Below, piece after piece: positions 34,384 to 43,590 of a stretch of DNA of 64,000 nt. The notes under the pieces are model-generated. The model was given only the letters and a program-made list of their open reading frames with translations. It was not told where the DNA came from and searched no databases. How positions within the stretch are numbered: position 1 is the first letter of the stretch; the number at the start of each line of letters is the position of its first letter. The DNA is from Bacteroidota bacterium (GTDB lineage: Bacteria; Bacteroidota; Bacteroidia; Bacteroidales; UBA10428). Location of the stretch: the NCBI GenBank assembly GCA_023442525.1, contig JAEZZA010000020.1, positions 62,001-126,000 on the forward strand, read 5' to 3'. Made by a program: the position numbers and the translations under genes.

Positions 34384-35603
34384 TACGCTAAAACTGCTCT
34401 CAATTCATCAACTCTTTCCGCAATCTGCACGTTGTTGACACAACTGGCAACGCATTCATCACAGTTTCTGCAGACTTCCAACCCTGCCCCTTTCTCAATT
34501 CCCCTTATAGTTGCCATGGTCATGTGCATATTACCGTATGCAACAGCATAGTTGTGTGTTCGCATCAATGAAGGTATATCAACGCCGAAGGGACATGAGG
34601 TTTTGCATCGACCACAAAACCGGCAAACCGACTGCATGGCCAGTTTAATGTTATGATCTTCCAGAAACTTTCTTTCTTCGGGAGTGTAGCTTAAATCGTA
34701 TCCAACCTGGATATCGGTATTGAGCTGTTCAAATGTAGTAAAACCAGGCACGGCCGTAGCAATCTCTTTAAAATTCAGTACCCATTTTAAAAGCGCCGAA
34801 TGCATTAGAGAGCCTTCATAATATTGTTGTGCCTCGGCCGGCAGGTTTTGCTTGTACCACGCCTGCTGACATTGTGTTTTCATGGCAACGAGGCCCACAC
34901 CCTTCGAAGAGGCATAGCGCATGGCGTCAAGCGATGCATTGTCGTTTGCCATTGAATAATTCAGTGAAAGGAGCACCACATCGTAAAAACCTTCATCAGC
35001 CGCCTTAGTAAGAATTTCGGGCCAGTATACATGAGTTGAAAATGCCGGATGCCTGATCTTTCCCTGCGATTTTAGTTCCCGCATGGCTTCTTTTATGGCA
35101 GGATCGGTTATCTGTTCAACAGCGCTTACGTCATGTAACATTAATATGTCCACATAATCCATCTGTAAACGTTGCAGACTCACGTTGAACCTGTCAATTA
35201 ACTGCTTCTTGCGGCTTTCTGCACCCGATGCGCTCCAAAGATTTCTGTCGACAACAATCTTTGTGGTGATCACTACATCCTTACGATCAACATTCATTTC
35301 TTTCAAAACCGAACCGACCATTTTTTCATTGTTACCATTCTGGTATATCCAGGCTGTGTCGAAATGTCTGATACCCAGGTTCCATCCCGTTTTCAGCAGA
35401 TTTGGATTGTTGCTGTTCATTACGCCCATGCTGACTATGGGTAATTTGATACCCGTACGACCGAGGGTACGATAAATCAATTCTTCTTTACCTGCATCAG
35501 ACTTCTCAATAGAAAGATTATTTCCAAGAGCGTAATTGGCAATAAATCCACCGGCAACAAGACTGGTGGCACTTTTCAAGAATTTCCTGCGATTGTTGTT
35601 CAT
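34383..35603 (-). CDS. Aldo/keto reductase with Tat-like signal and C-terminal ferredoxin domain
   Basis: A 406-residue protein: N-terminal twin-Arg signal (NNNRRKFLKSATSLVAGG), an aldo/keto reductase barrel (YRTLGRTGIKLPIVSMG; IRHFDTAWIYQNGN; MLHDVS), and a C-terminal region with two Cys clusters (CRFCGRCKTSCP and CRNCDECVASCVNN), typical of two [4Fe-4S] sites. The Tat signal implies export of the folded, cofactor-loaded protein. Electron transfer between the iron-sulfur centres and an oxidoreductase reaction is likely; the substrate is unknown. It lies 2 bp after a methyltransferase gene. Confidence 0.87.
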   Translation of the reverse strand: MNNNRRKFLKSATSLVAGGFIANYALGNNLSIEKSDAGKEELIYRTLGRTGIKLPIVSMGVMNSNNPNLLKTGWNLGIRHFDTAWIYQNGNNEKMVGSVLKEMNVDRKDVVITTKIVVDRNLWSASGAESRKKQLIDRFNVSLQRLQMDYVDILMLHDVSAVEQITDPAIKEAMRELKSQGKIRHPAFSTHVYWPEILTKAADEGFYDVVLLSLNYSMANDNASLDAMRYASSKGVGLVAMKTQCQQAWYKQNLPAEAQQYYEGSLMHSALLKWVLNFKEIATAVPGFTTFEQLNTDIQVGYDLSYTPEERKFLEDHNIKLAMQSVCRFCGRCKTSCPFGVDIPSLMRTHNYAVAYGNMHMTMATIRGIEKGAGLEVCRNCDECVASCVNNVQIAERVDELRAVLA

Positions 35604-35605
35604 GG

Positions 35606-36664
35606 TTAACTTTTTTTACAAACAAACAAGGTATGGCTTACTCCCACATTCAGAATTTCTTCTGTAAGTGTCAGGCCCGATTTGGATATCAATTTTCGCA
35701 TATCATCCGAATGATACATCTGGCTGCAGCCGTTGGCAATATTTGTAAAATACAGTGAGGTTGCATGCAGGCTGTAAGTTGATGCTTCGTATTTTTGCTG
35801 ATCCCAATATGTTTCAAGGATGTATAGTTCCGAAGTTTCATTCATGGATTCAGCCGAGCGGTTCAGCAAGCCAAGAATGTCTTCCTGCGAAAAACAATCG
35901 AGGAACTGGCTCATCCATATGATATCGGGATTTTTGGGGAAGGGTCGTGAATGGTCGAGCAGGTTGATCTGAAACATATCCACCCTGTCAGAAAAACCTT
36001 CGTTTGCAATATTTTGTTGAGCTTTGGCAAGCTGACCCGGCAGATCCAGGATAGTTACCTTTACATCCTTGTTGTACTTTGCACATTGCAGTGCGAATTT
36101 GCCGGTATTTCCGCCAACATCCAGTATCCAACGGGGATTATTCCTGAAGATAACGGGCATCAGTTCCGGGAAAGCATAGTCGGAATAAAAATGGTCGAAG
36201 CCGAACCAGCTTTTCTGAACATGAGGAGGTAGTTGCGACAGTCCTTCATACACTGTAGGCCAATCACCAAATACTTTCAGGCCTGTTGGTTTTCCGGTTT
36301 TGATTGATTCCGTCAGGCTGAACATCCCAAGGTAATTCACATCGTTGGTGAAATCCATGTTTACACGCGTAAGCTCATCACAGAGGATAAACCATCCTGT
36401 TTTAGTCAGAAAGAACCGGTCGTCTTCAACCCTGACTAACTCAAGGCTAAGGCCGGCTTCGAGCAACACCTTTACCCCGTATACCCGTAGATTTAGCTTG
36501 TCAGCTATTTCCTCCATGGTAATTCCTTCCGAGTCTTTTATCAATTCAAGGATACCAAGATTTCTGAGGGCCAGGGCAGCCTGAAACATTATGGGACCAA
36601 AAGCTATCTTTTGAGCATCGAACTTTGCCTGAACCGCGCGTTTATTGTCGTTACCGTATGTCAT
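35606..36664 (-). CDS. SAM-dependent O-methyltransferase (acetylserotonin/hydroxyindole-OMT-like fold)
   Basis: A 352-residue enzyme with an N-terminal winged-helix dimerisation domain (EGITMEEIADKLNLRVYGVKVLLEAGL) and a C-terminal Rossmann domain with SAM motif WILDVGGNTGKFALQCA (about residues 184-200), then VTILDLPGQLAKA and MSQFLDCFS. This resembles plant-type and antibiotic O-methyltransferases acting on small molecules. Start MTYGNDNKR. The stop is 2 bp before the ATG of the exported aldo/keto reductase, so the two may act in one pathway. Confidence 0.85.
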   Translation of the reverse strand: MTYGNDNKRAVQAKFDAQKIAFGPIMFQAALALRNLGILELIKDSEGITMEEIADKLNLRVYGVKVLLEAGLSLELVRVEDDRFFLTKTGWFILCDELTRVNMDFTNDVNYLGMFSLTESIKTGKPTGLKVFGDWPTVYEGLSQLPPHVQKSWFGFDHFYSDYAFPELMPVIFRNNPRWILDVGGNTGKFALQCAKYNKDVKVTILDLPGQLAKAQQNIANEGFSDRVDMFQINLLDHSRPFPKNPDIIWMSQFLDCFSQEDILGLLNRSAESMNETSELYILETYWDQQKYEASTYSLHATSLYFTNIANGCSQMYHSDDMRKLISKSGLTLTEEILNVGVSHTLFVCKKS

Positions 36665-36792
36665 GTATTGTACTAATCAAAATTAAACTGAGCTTCCGTT
36701 GCAAGTCTGATTCCCCGGTGTAATTAACAATCCGGTAAATTACAGCCTGCAATTGATACTCACAAATCTATAAAAAAAACCTCTCGTCGCTT

Positions 36793-37041
36793 CTAGCTGT
36801 TACGATTAGTTTCAAAATCAGATACTACCTGCCGGGCAAGCTCTTCATCCGCACTGGACACCATTACCTTCACCGCGTTGACACCTCCGGGAGCAACCTG
36901 CCAGGGGGACATGGTACCGCGAATTTCATCCTTAAGGAAGCAGAATATTTCGGCATTATCCAGCAGACTCTTAACCAAGGCGGCTTCCCACTGTGTTCCG
37001 GCAAATACTTCAACGGCGACGGGTTCATTGTTTTTCTTCAT
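36793..37041 (-). CDS. DUF2007 domain protein
   Basis: An 82-residue soluble protein matching DUF2007 (VEVFAGTQWEAALVKSLLDNAEIFCFL ... WQVAPGGVNAVKVMVSSADEE), a small alpha/beta domain with PII-like topology annotated as putative signal transducing. No biochemical function is established. Its first 17 bp overlap the end of the methyltransferase gene upstream, implying coupled translation. Confidence 0.82.
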   Translation of the reverse strand: MKKNNEPVAVEVFAGTQWEAALVKSLLDNAEIFCFLKDEIRGTMSPWQVAPGGVNAVKVMVSSADEELARQVVSDFETNRNS

Positions 37042-37858
37042 TGTTGTGCCTTTTTATTGCGGTGAAATTAATTCCAAAAAACAAATATTCACGGATCAAA
37101 GGATGTTTAGCAGCAATCTTTGATTCCTTGCCGGAAATGAGATGGTGGTTTGAATGATTGAACAGAAAATGCGGATATAAACGCACATGTTCGCAATTCC
37201 TGTTGTCTGTGCTGAAACCAGTTTTATCAAACAGGCTTTTCCATTCCGAAAACGAACGTGCATTTTCATTTCCAAAAGGAATGATTTTCTTTAGACGTTC
37301 GTCATAATAGGTACTGACTTTATTGAATCCTCTTTTATAGAAATTCTTAAGCCTGATAAAAGCACTGTTACCGTTTTCCTCAACGGCTATCATCTTACCA
37401 CCGGGTTTCAGGGAAGTTCTGAATACACGTATAGCATCATCTATAGGTTCAAGATGGTGTAATGTGTCTTGCGCAATGATATAATCATACTTATGAGGTT
37501 CAACTTTCAGGTCAAATAAATTAGCGTATTCGATATTCAGGTTATCCAAATTACCGTATTTCTTCCAGTATTCGAGCCTGTTTCCGATCTGGTTGAAGTA
37601 GAACTCCAGCGTATTTCCATATACATGGTGGCCATTCAGTGCAAGGAACAAAGCTGTGGTACCGTAACCGCATCCGACATCCCAAATATGGCTGCCAGGC
37701 AGGTCAACCTGGTTGTTCACATATTGTAATCTATTTTGCAAATATGCTTTTCGCCACAGGTACCGGTTTTTACTTTCGAGCAACCGGTAATAATGCCTTA
37801 AACCGGGATTTATCTCCAGTTCCTTAATGAACAAATCCAAAAATTCCTCAACCGTCAT
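37025..37858 (-). CDS. Class I SAM-dependent methyltransferase
   Basis: A 277-residue methyltransferase with motif I HIWDVGCGYGTTALFLAL, VYGNTLE, IIAQDTLHHLEP (motif II/post-II) and LKPGGKMIAVEENGN. I start at MTVEEFLDLF (37858); the open frame continues 29 codons up to 37945 but that stretch is poorly conserved in character. The substrate is unknown. Coupled to the DUF2007 gene by a 17-bp overlap. Confidence 0.8.
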   Translation of the reverse strand: MTVEEFLDLFIKELEINPGLRHYYRLLESKNRYLWRKAYLQNRLQYVNNQVDLPGSHIWDVGCGYGTTALFLALNGHHVYGNTLEFYFNQIGNRLEYWKKYGNLDNLNIEYANLFDLKVEPHKYDYIIAQDTLHHLEPIDDAIRVFRTSLKPGGKMIAVEENGNSAFIRLKNFYKRGFNKVSTYYDERLKKIIPFGNENARSFSEWKSLFDKTGFSTDNRNCEHVRLYPHFLFNHSNHHLISGKESKIAAKHPLIREYLFFGINFTAIKRHNNEEKQ

Positions 37859-38023
37859 AGGGTAAATTTGGATAAAAATAAGGAATATATGATGAAGTAG
37901 CTCATTCGGGGTCCATTCAAGGCGTCCGACAGTTGAGGTTTTCAATTTTCAAAATTTCAGGTTACTTTTATCTACTCAAATCTTACAGTACTGAAAGAAG
38001 ATAATATCATCGACACCCCCTTG

Positions 38024-40606
38024 ATGAAGCAATATGCCGGAATCAAGTCTAAACACCCCGACGCGATATTGCTGTTCAGGGTAGGAGACTTTTATGAAAC
38101 TTTTGGTGAAGATGCCGTTAAAACTTCCGAAATACTTGGCATAACACTTACACGACGGGCTAACGGATCGGCCTCATTTGTTGAACTTGCGGGATTTCCT
38201 TACCACGCAATTGATACATATCTGCCCAAGCTGGTTCGCGCGGGACAAAGAGTAGCCATTTGCGAACAGCTCGAGGATCCGAAATTGACAAAGAAGATCG
38301 TTAAGCGTGGGATAACCGAAATGGTTACTCCCGGTATTACACTTAATGAGAATGTTCTGGAACATAAAGAAAACAACTTCCTGGCATGTGTTCATATAGA
38401 TAAAAACTTGGCAGGACTGGCTTTTCTGGATATTTCAACGGGTGAATTCCTTACAACGGAAGGAAATTTCGAATATGCCGACAAAATATTAAACAGCTTC
38501 TCCCCAAAAGAGGTACTCTTTGAACGTGGAAAACACGGAGAGTTTATGGAGATTTTCGGTAACCGTTATTTTACATATAAGCTCGATGACTGGATATTTA
38601 CCGAGGAATCGGCAATGGATAAATTGCTGAAGCACTTCGAAACAAGCTCGTTAAAAGGTTTTGGAATCAGCAATCTCAGGCACGGAATTATTGCAGCAGG
38701 GGCTATATTGCGATATCTGGATATCACAGAACACACTCAGATCAAACACATCACATCCATATCCCGGATACAGGAAGATCATTATGTCTGGCTCGATAAA
38801 TTCACTGTCAGAAACCTGGAGCTTTTTCACCCACTCTTCGATGGAGGCAAGGCATTTGCCGATATAATCGACAAGACTATATCACCTATGGGTGCACGTT
38901 TGATGAAACGATGGATTGCGCTGCCGTTGAAGGACATAAAACCCGTTAATGATCGTCTCGATGCTGTAGAATATTTAATCAATAATGAAGATATCCGAAA
39001 TGAGCTTATTGAACATATTTCACGTATAGGTGATCTGGAGCGATTGATATCTCGTGTTGCTGTCGGTCGTATCACGCCACGTGAAGTAATTCAGCTATGC
39101 CTGTCGCTTAAATCTATTATACCGGTTCGTGAACTATGCAGCAAGTCGGGTGAACCGGTTCTCGAAAGAATTGCCGAACAGCTTAATCCCTGTAAACTTG
39201 TTTGCGACAGGATAGAAAAAGAGCTTCAACCCGATGCACCGGTACAAATTGTTCGCGGCAATATCATTTCAAAAGGGGTATCGCCCGAACTTGACGAGTT
39301 GCGGACAATGCTCTATTCGGGGAAGGAATATCTGCTTGCCATGCAACAAAGAGAGATCGAACGGACTGGCATTTCGTCGCTGAAGATTTCTTTTAATAAT
39401 GTTTTCGGATATTACATCGAAGTGCGAAATACACATAAGGATAAGGTTCCACCTGAATGGATCAGAAAGCAAACCCTCGTTAATGCTGAAAGATATATTA
39501 CCGAAGAATTAAAGGAATATGAATCCAGGATCCTTGGAGCTGAGGAAAAGATTCTGGAACTCGAAACCAGGTTATTCAATGAATTGGTGATTGCAGTATC
39601 AGAATATACCGGGCCGGTTCAGTTAAATGCCTCATTGATAGCGCAACTCGATTGTCTGCTGTCGTTTTCACGATGTGCAGTTGAAAGTAATTACCAGCGA
39701 CCAGTGATTAACGATGGTACGCGGATTGAGATCCGCATGGGAAGGCATCCGGTTATTGAAAAACAGCTACCTGTTTCGGAAGCATATGTACCAAATGATG
39801 TAATTCTTGATCAGGACGAACAGCAGATCATCATTCTTACCGGACCGAATATGTCGGGTAAATCGGCCCTTCTCAGGCAAACAGCACTGATTGTTCTGAT
39901 GGCACAAATGGGGAGCTTCGTGCCTGCTGAAAGTGCAGAAATAGGTTACGTCGACAAAATATTCACTCGTGTAGGAGCATCGGATAATATTTCCATGGGC
40001 GAATCCACTTTTATGGTTGAGATGACCGAAACGGCAAGCATTCTGAATAACCTGTCGGATCGCAGCCTGGTGCTGCTCGATGAGATTGGACGGGGTACCA
40101 GTACTTACGATGGTATCTCAATTGCCTGGGCTATGGTGGAATTTCTGCATGGTCATCCTAAATTTCGCCCGAAAACCATGTTCGCCACGCATTATCATGA
40201 GCTGAACGCCATGGAAGGATCGTTTGAAAGGGTAAAAAACTACCATATATCTATTAAGGAACTTAACGACAGGGTGATATTCCTAAGAAAACTGGTAAAA
40301 GGAGGAAGCGAGCACAGCTTTGGGATACATGTGGCTAGAATGGCAGGGATGCCCAAAAGCCTGGTTAATCGTGCAAACGAAGTACTCCGCCAGCTTGAGG
40401 ATACGCAGGATGGGAATGATATTTCAAGACCCATTTCGGAATTGACTGAAAAACGTGAAGGAATGCAGCTCAGTTTTTTTCAGCTCGACGATCCGGTATT
40501 GAAGCAGATCCGGGACGAAATTAAAAAAGTGGATATCAATAATCTTACGCCTCTTGAAGCCCTCAATAAGCTCAATGAGATCAAAAAAATGATAGGTTTG
40601 AAATAA
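38024..40606 (+). CDS. mutS: DNA mismatch repair protein MutS
   Basis: Recognises mismatches and starts repair with MutL. The protein of about 860 residues has the mismatch-binding FRVGDFYETFGEDA (Phe and Glu of the F-x-E motif), the clamp/lever region, Walker A GPNMSGKSALL (about 605-615), Walker B LVLLDEIGRGTSTYDG, and the C-terminal dimerisation helices. The first ATG at 38024 starts at MKQYAG, but family members usually have TPLMKQY; here the upstream codons do read DTPL, in frame, without an ATG or GTG. Alternative starts are TTG 38021 and CTG 37991. Confidence 0.94.
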   Translation: MKQYAGIKSKHPDAILLFRVGDFYETFGEDAVKTSEILGITLTRRANGSASFVELAGFPYHAIDTYLPKLVRAGQRVAICEQLEDPKLTKKIVKRGITEMVTPGITLNENVLEHKENNFLACVHIDKNLAGLAFLDISTGEFLTTEGNFEYADKILNSFSPKEVLFERGKHGEFMEIFGNRYFTYKLDDWIFTEESAMDKLLKHFETSSLKGFGISNLRHGIIAAGAILRYLDITEHTQIKHITSISRIQEDHYVWLDKFTVRNLELFHPLFDGGKAFADIIDKTISPMGARLMKRWIALPLKDIKPVNDRLDAVEYLINNEDIRNELIEHISRIGDLERLISRVAVGRITPREVIQLCLSLKSIIPVRELCSKSGEPVLERIAEQLNPCKLVCDRIEKELQPDAPVQIVRGNIISKGVSPELDELRTMLYSGKEYLLAMQQREIERTGISSLKISFNNVFGYYIEVRNTHKDKVPPEWIRKQTLVNAERYITEELKEYESRILGAEEKILELETRLFNELVIAVSEYTGPVQLNASLIAQLDCLLSFSRCAVESNYQRPVINDGTRIEIRMGRHPVIEKQLPVSEAYVPNDVILDQDEQQIIILTGPNMSGKSALLRQTALIVLMAQMGSFVPAESAEIGYVDKIFTRVGASDNISMGESTFMVEMTETASILNNLSDRSLVLLDEIGRGTSTYDGISIAWAMVEFLHGHPKFRPKTMFATHYHELNAMEGSFERVKNYHISIKELNDRVIFLRKLVKGGSEHSFGIHVARMAGMPKSLVNRANEVLRQLEDTQDGNDISRPISELTEKREGMQLSFFQLDDPVLKQIRDEIKKVDINNLTPLEALNKLNEIKKMIGLK

Positions 40607-40722
40607 TATTCCTATCTGCGATATTCTCCATGGCCGACAGAGATCCAAGTTCCGAAGCCTTTTTAAAAACTGAACCATTTACAAAACTTTGAATTACTTT
40701 TATCTGATTCTATCCTGATATA

Positions 40723-41502
40723 ATGGTCCGTTTCAAACTGCTCATCGAATATGATGGATCCCGATACCGTGGGTGGCAACAGAACACCGGGGTAAAGACT
40801 GTTCAGGGAACGATCATTCAAGCCATTGAGGAACTGTTTCATACTAAAAAAATTGAACTATATGGTTCAGGCCGGACGGATGCCGGAGTTCATGCGTTGG
40901 GACAGGTGGCACACCTGGATGTGACAACACAAATGCATGCTGAATCAATAGCCGGCCGCCTGAATGAGTTACTTCCTTATGATATCCACATTCTGAATGC
41001 AGAAAAAGTTTCAGAAAAATTTCATGCCCGGCATAACGCCACAGCCCGAAGTTATGTGTATATGATCGCGCGTCGCCGTTCGGCGTTTGGTAAACCCTAT
41101 TGCTGGTGGGTAAAAGAAGAGTTGGATATTGAAAAAATGAAATCAGCCGCTCGAATTCTGAAAGGGTTTCACGATTTTTCATCATTCGGTGCTGCTACCG
41201 TCGAAGAAAAATCCACAAAGGTCAATATTGAACATTTGGAAGTGAACGAAACCGGGAATATAATTATGATTCACATCATCGGTTCTCATTTTTTATGGAT
41301 GATGGTTCGAAGGATTACAGGCGTACTGGTGCATGCCGGCAAGGGTAAGTTAAGCCCGGATGAAATAAAACAGTTTATAAACAGGCATTCTGAGAGGCCA
41401 TCACAGCTTTCGGCTCCACCTTCAGGACTATACCTGGAGAGGGTGTATTATGCAACCGAATCGTATAATCTTCAACCGGGAATTCCAATAACCGTGCTAT
41501 AA
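40723..41502 (+). CDS. truA: tRNA pseudouridine(38-40) synthase
   Basis: Converts uridine to pseudouridine at positions 38-40 of tRNA. The 259-residue protein has the catalytic aspartate D53 in GSGRTDAGVHALGQ, the RFKLLIEYDGSRYRGWQ N-terminal strand, and ITGVLVHAGKG near the C-terminus. Standard length; 116 bp after mutS. Confidence 0.95.
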   Translation: MVRFKLLIEYDGSRYRGWQQNTGVKTVQGTIIQAIEELFHTKKIELYGSGRTDAGVHALGQVAHLDVTTQMHAESIAGRLNELLPYDIHILNAEKVSEKFHARHNATARSYVYMIARRRSAFGKPYCWWVKEELDIEKMKSAARILKGFHDFSSFGAATVEEKSTKVNIEHLEVNETGNIIMIHIIGSHFLWMMVRRITGVLVHAGKGKLSPDEIKQFINRHSERPSQLSAPPSGLYLERVYYATESYNLQPGIPITVL

Positions 41503-41614
41503 TATGGCTGGACAAAAATCGAATGATCAGAGGGGAATGCACTCGGGGTTAAAATATGTCTGAAAACTTCCCCATTTCATTACTTTTAGAAAGATTATGT
41601 AAACATTGTACCGG

Positions 41615-43096
41615 ATGGTAAAAAAAATCACAATCATAGGTGGGGGTATAGCAGGCTTATCGGCTGGAATTTATGCAAGGATGAACGGCTTTGATACTGA
41701 TATTATTGAAATGCATACTGCAACCGGAGGTCAATGCACTGCATGGGATCGTAAAGGCTACCGTTTTGATTACTGTTTACATTGGCTGGTTGGTACCAGG
41801 AACGGACCATTTAACAGAATATGGAAAGAAACTAACGTGATAACCCCAAATGTAAAAATAATCGATCACGATATATCGTCGAAAATAAAGACTGCTGATG
41901 GTAAGGAATTCATATTTTATACCAACCTTGAGAAATGGAAAGCCTACCTGCTTAAAATTGCACCTGAGGATGTAAAGGGAATAAATAAGATGTGCAATGA
42001 TATGCATAAATCAAGGTTTCTAAATCCCTTTACTGACCCCCCTGGTTTGAGGAGCTTCTTTCAGGTTATCAGATCGGGCTTATCGATGTTGCCAATATTG
42101 GTCTTGTTTTTACGATATAGCAGAAAAAACTGCAGGGAGTATTTCCAAAGTCTTGGTTTTAAAAATCCTGATCTGGTATACTTTCTGAACAGCTTATATG
42201 GGAGCCGTGATTTCTCTGCACTAGGATTTATTATGATGTTTGCGTGGTTCAATCAGAAAAATACAGGATATCTGATTGGAGGTTCACGTCCGATGACACA
42301 ACGAATGAGTGAGAAATTCAAAAACCTTGGAGGCAAAATAATTACAGGAAAAAAGATAATCAGGATCCTTACAGAAAATAACATAGCAAAAGGAGTTATG
42401 CTTTCAGACGGGACTCAGTACATTTCTGATTATGTAATAAGCGCGGCGGATGGTCATTCCACAATTTTTGACATGCTGGAAGGCCGATATGTAAATAAAA
42501 AAATTTTGAATGCTTATGAGAACTGGGAACTGTTTACTCCCCTGGTTCAGGTTTCTTTCGGAATAAATAAAAGTATGCCGTCGGATGTGCCATCAGAATT
42601 GTGGCTGGATAAAAGGCTGATTGGGATGACTAAAATCCAAAACGGATACTCAATCATGAATTACTGTTATGATCCGGAGATGTTTCCCCCGGGAAAATCC
42701 GTAATAATTATCAGGTTTGACTCACCCTGGGATCTATGGAAAAATATGACCCCCACAGAGTATAAGAATGAGAAGGAAAAAATCGCGAAAGATTGTACTG
42801 AAATTCTTTTAAATCACTATCCCGAAATATCCGGGAATATTGAAGTGGTTGATGTTGCTACACCCCTGACTGACGTGAAATTTACAGGAGTATGGAAGGG
42901 AGCATATGAAGGTTTTATGCCATCAAGCAAGACAATGATGAAAAATTTCAATTCGATGCTTCCAGGCTTGAAAAACTTTTATATGGCCGGTCAATGGCTT
43001 TACCCGGGTGGGGGTCTTCCTCCATCTGCTCAATCTGGAAAATGGGCTATTCAGTATATCTGTAAAAAGGATAAAATCAGGTTTAAGACCTCTTAA
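41615..43096 (+). CDS. FAD-dependent oxidoreductase, phytoene-desaturase/CrtI-like
   Basis: A 493-residue flavoprotein: N-terminal dinucleotide-binding motif ITIIGGGIAGLSAGIYARMNGFDTDIIE, then GGQCTAWDRKGYRFDYCLHWL, a conserved mid region (YLIGGSRPMTQRMSEKFKNLGGKII) and a C-terminal FAD segment (NFYMAGQWLYPGGGLPPSAQSGKWA). This resembles phytoene desaturases and carotenoid isomerases. I start at ATG 41615; the frame extends to a TTG at 41606. No phytoene synthase gene is adjacent, so a role in pigment synthesis is uncertain; a lipid or retinoid-like saturase is an alternative. Confidence 0.78.
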   Translation: MVKKITIIGGGIAGLSAGIYARMNGFDTDIIEMHTATGGQCTAWDRKGYRFDYCLHWLVGTRNGPFNRIWKETNVITPNVKIIDHDISSKIKTADGKEFIFYTNLEKWKAYLLKIAPEDVKGINKMCNDMHKSRFLNPFTDPPGLRSFFQVIRSGLSMLPILVLFLRYSRKNCREYFQSLGFKNPDLVYFLNSLYGSRDFSALGFIMMFAWFNQKNTGYLIGGSRPMTQRMSEKFKNLGGKIITGKKIIRILTENNIAKGVMLSDGTQYISDYVISAADGHSTIFDMLEGRYVNKKILNAYENWELFTPLVQVSFGINKSMPSDVPSELWLDKRLIGMTKIQNGYSIMNYCYDPEMFPPGKSVIIIRFDSPWDLWKNMTPTEYKNEKEKIAKDCTEILLNHYPEISGNIEVVDVATPLTDVKFTGVWKGAYEGFMPSSKTMMKNFNSMLPGLKNFYMAGQWLYPGGGLPPSAQSGKWAIQYICKKDKIRFKTS

Positions 43097-43153
43097 GCCA
43101 AATTAAATACAATTACTTTATACTTTTCTGTCAGACTTAAAATCGAACAATTT

Positions 43154-43184
43154 TTTGCAAAAATAAAAAAGTAGTTTAATTTTG
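43154..43184 (+). promoter_or_regulatory. Bacteroidetes-type promoter for the tRNA-Gly/tRNA-Leu unit
   Basis: TTTG at 43154-43157 and TAATTTTG at 43177-43184, spaced by 19 nt. The transcript would start around 43190 and carry about 50 nt of leader before tRNA-Gly. Confidence 0.8.
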
Positions 43185-43242
43185 CAGCTCCATTGAGGTG
43201 CCAAACAACAAAGTGGATATAGTTCTTGGTAAAAGAATTATT

Positions 43243-43315
<73 letters not shown>

Positions 43316-43322
43316 CAGAATC

Positions 43323-43355
43323 AGGGGCCAACTTTCATCGTTGCCCTTTTTTTTT
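43323..43355 (+). terminator. Likely terminator or attenuator between two tRNA genes
   Basis: AGGGGCCAAC and GTTGCCCTT form an imperfect stem, followed by a T-run of about nine (43347-43355). It lies 8 nt after tRNA-Gly. tRNA-Leu, 14 nt further on, has no separate promoter that I can see, so partial read-through is likely. Confidence 0.65.
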
Positions 43356-43369
43356 CTAAGTTCATTGTT

Positions 43370-43455
43370 GCCCGGATGGTGGAATTGGTAGACACGCAGG
43401 ACTTAAAATCCTGTGGCCAGTAATGGCTGTGCGGGTTCAATTCCCGCTCCGGGTA
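43370..43455 (+). tRNA. tRNA-Leu (TAA)
   Basis: 86-nt class II tRNA: acceptor GCCCGGA/TCCGGGT (one G-T pair), anticodon stem AGGA/TCCT with loop CTTAAAA (anticodon TAA), a long variable arm (TGGCCAGTAATGGCTG) and T-loop GGGTTCAATTCCC. No encoded CCA. Confidence 0.96.
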
Positions 43456-43464
43456 CAAAAGGTG

Positions 43465-43590
43465 TTATTCTTTCAGACTTTCTATTAATGCCTTCATCCC
43501 TAATTCAGGAGTGGTTGCTTTTATTCCTAATATCTTTTTATCGTCTGTATCACAATAGTTTATTTTATATTCAAAGGTAGTTAATACCAA
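43465..43590 (-). CDS. Possible small ORF at the tRNA-Leu 3' flank (uncertain)
   Basis: A 41-codon frame from a TTG at 43590 to TAA at 43465, overlapping the end of the VTT-domain gene by 20 bp in another frame. The amino-acid composition (FEYKINYCDTDDKKIL, then TPELGMKALIESLKE) looks protein-like rather than random, but there is no ATG near its 5' end. It could be a short gene, a remnant of a longer one, or chance. It ends 10 bp from tRNA-Leu. I recognise no family. Confidence 0.2.
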   Translation of the reverse strand: MVLTTFEYKINYCDTDDKKILGIKATTPELGMKALIESLKE

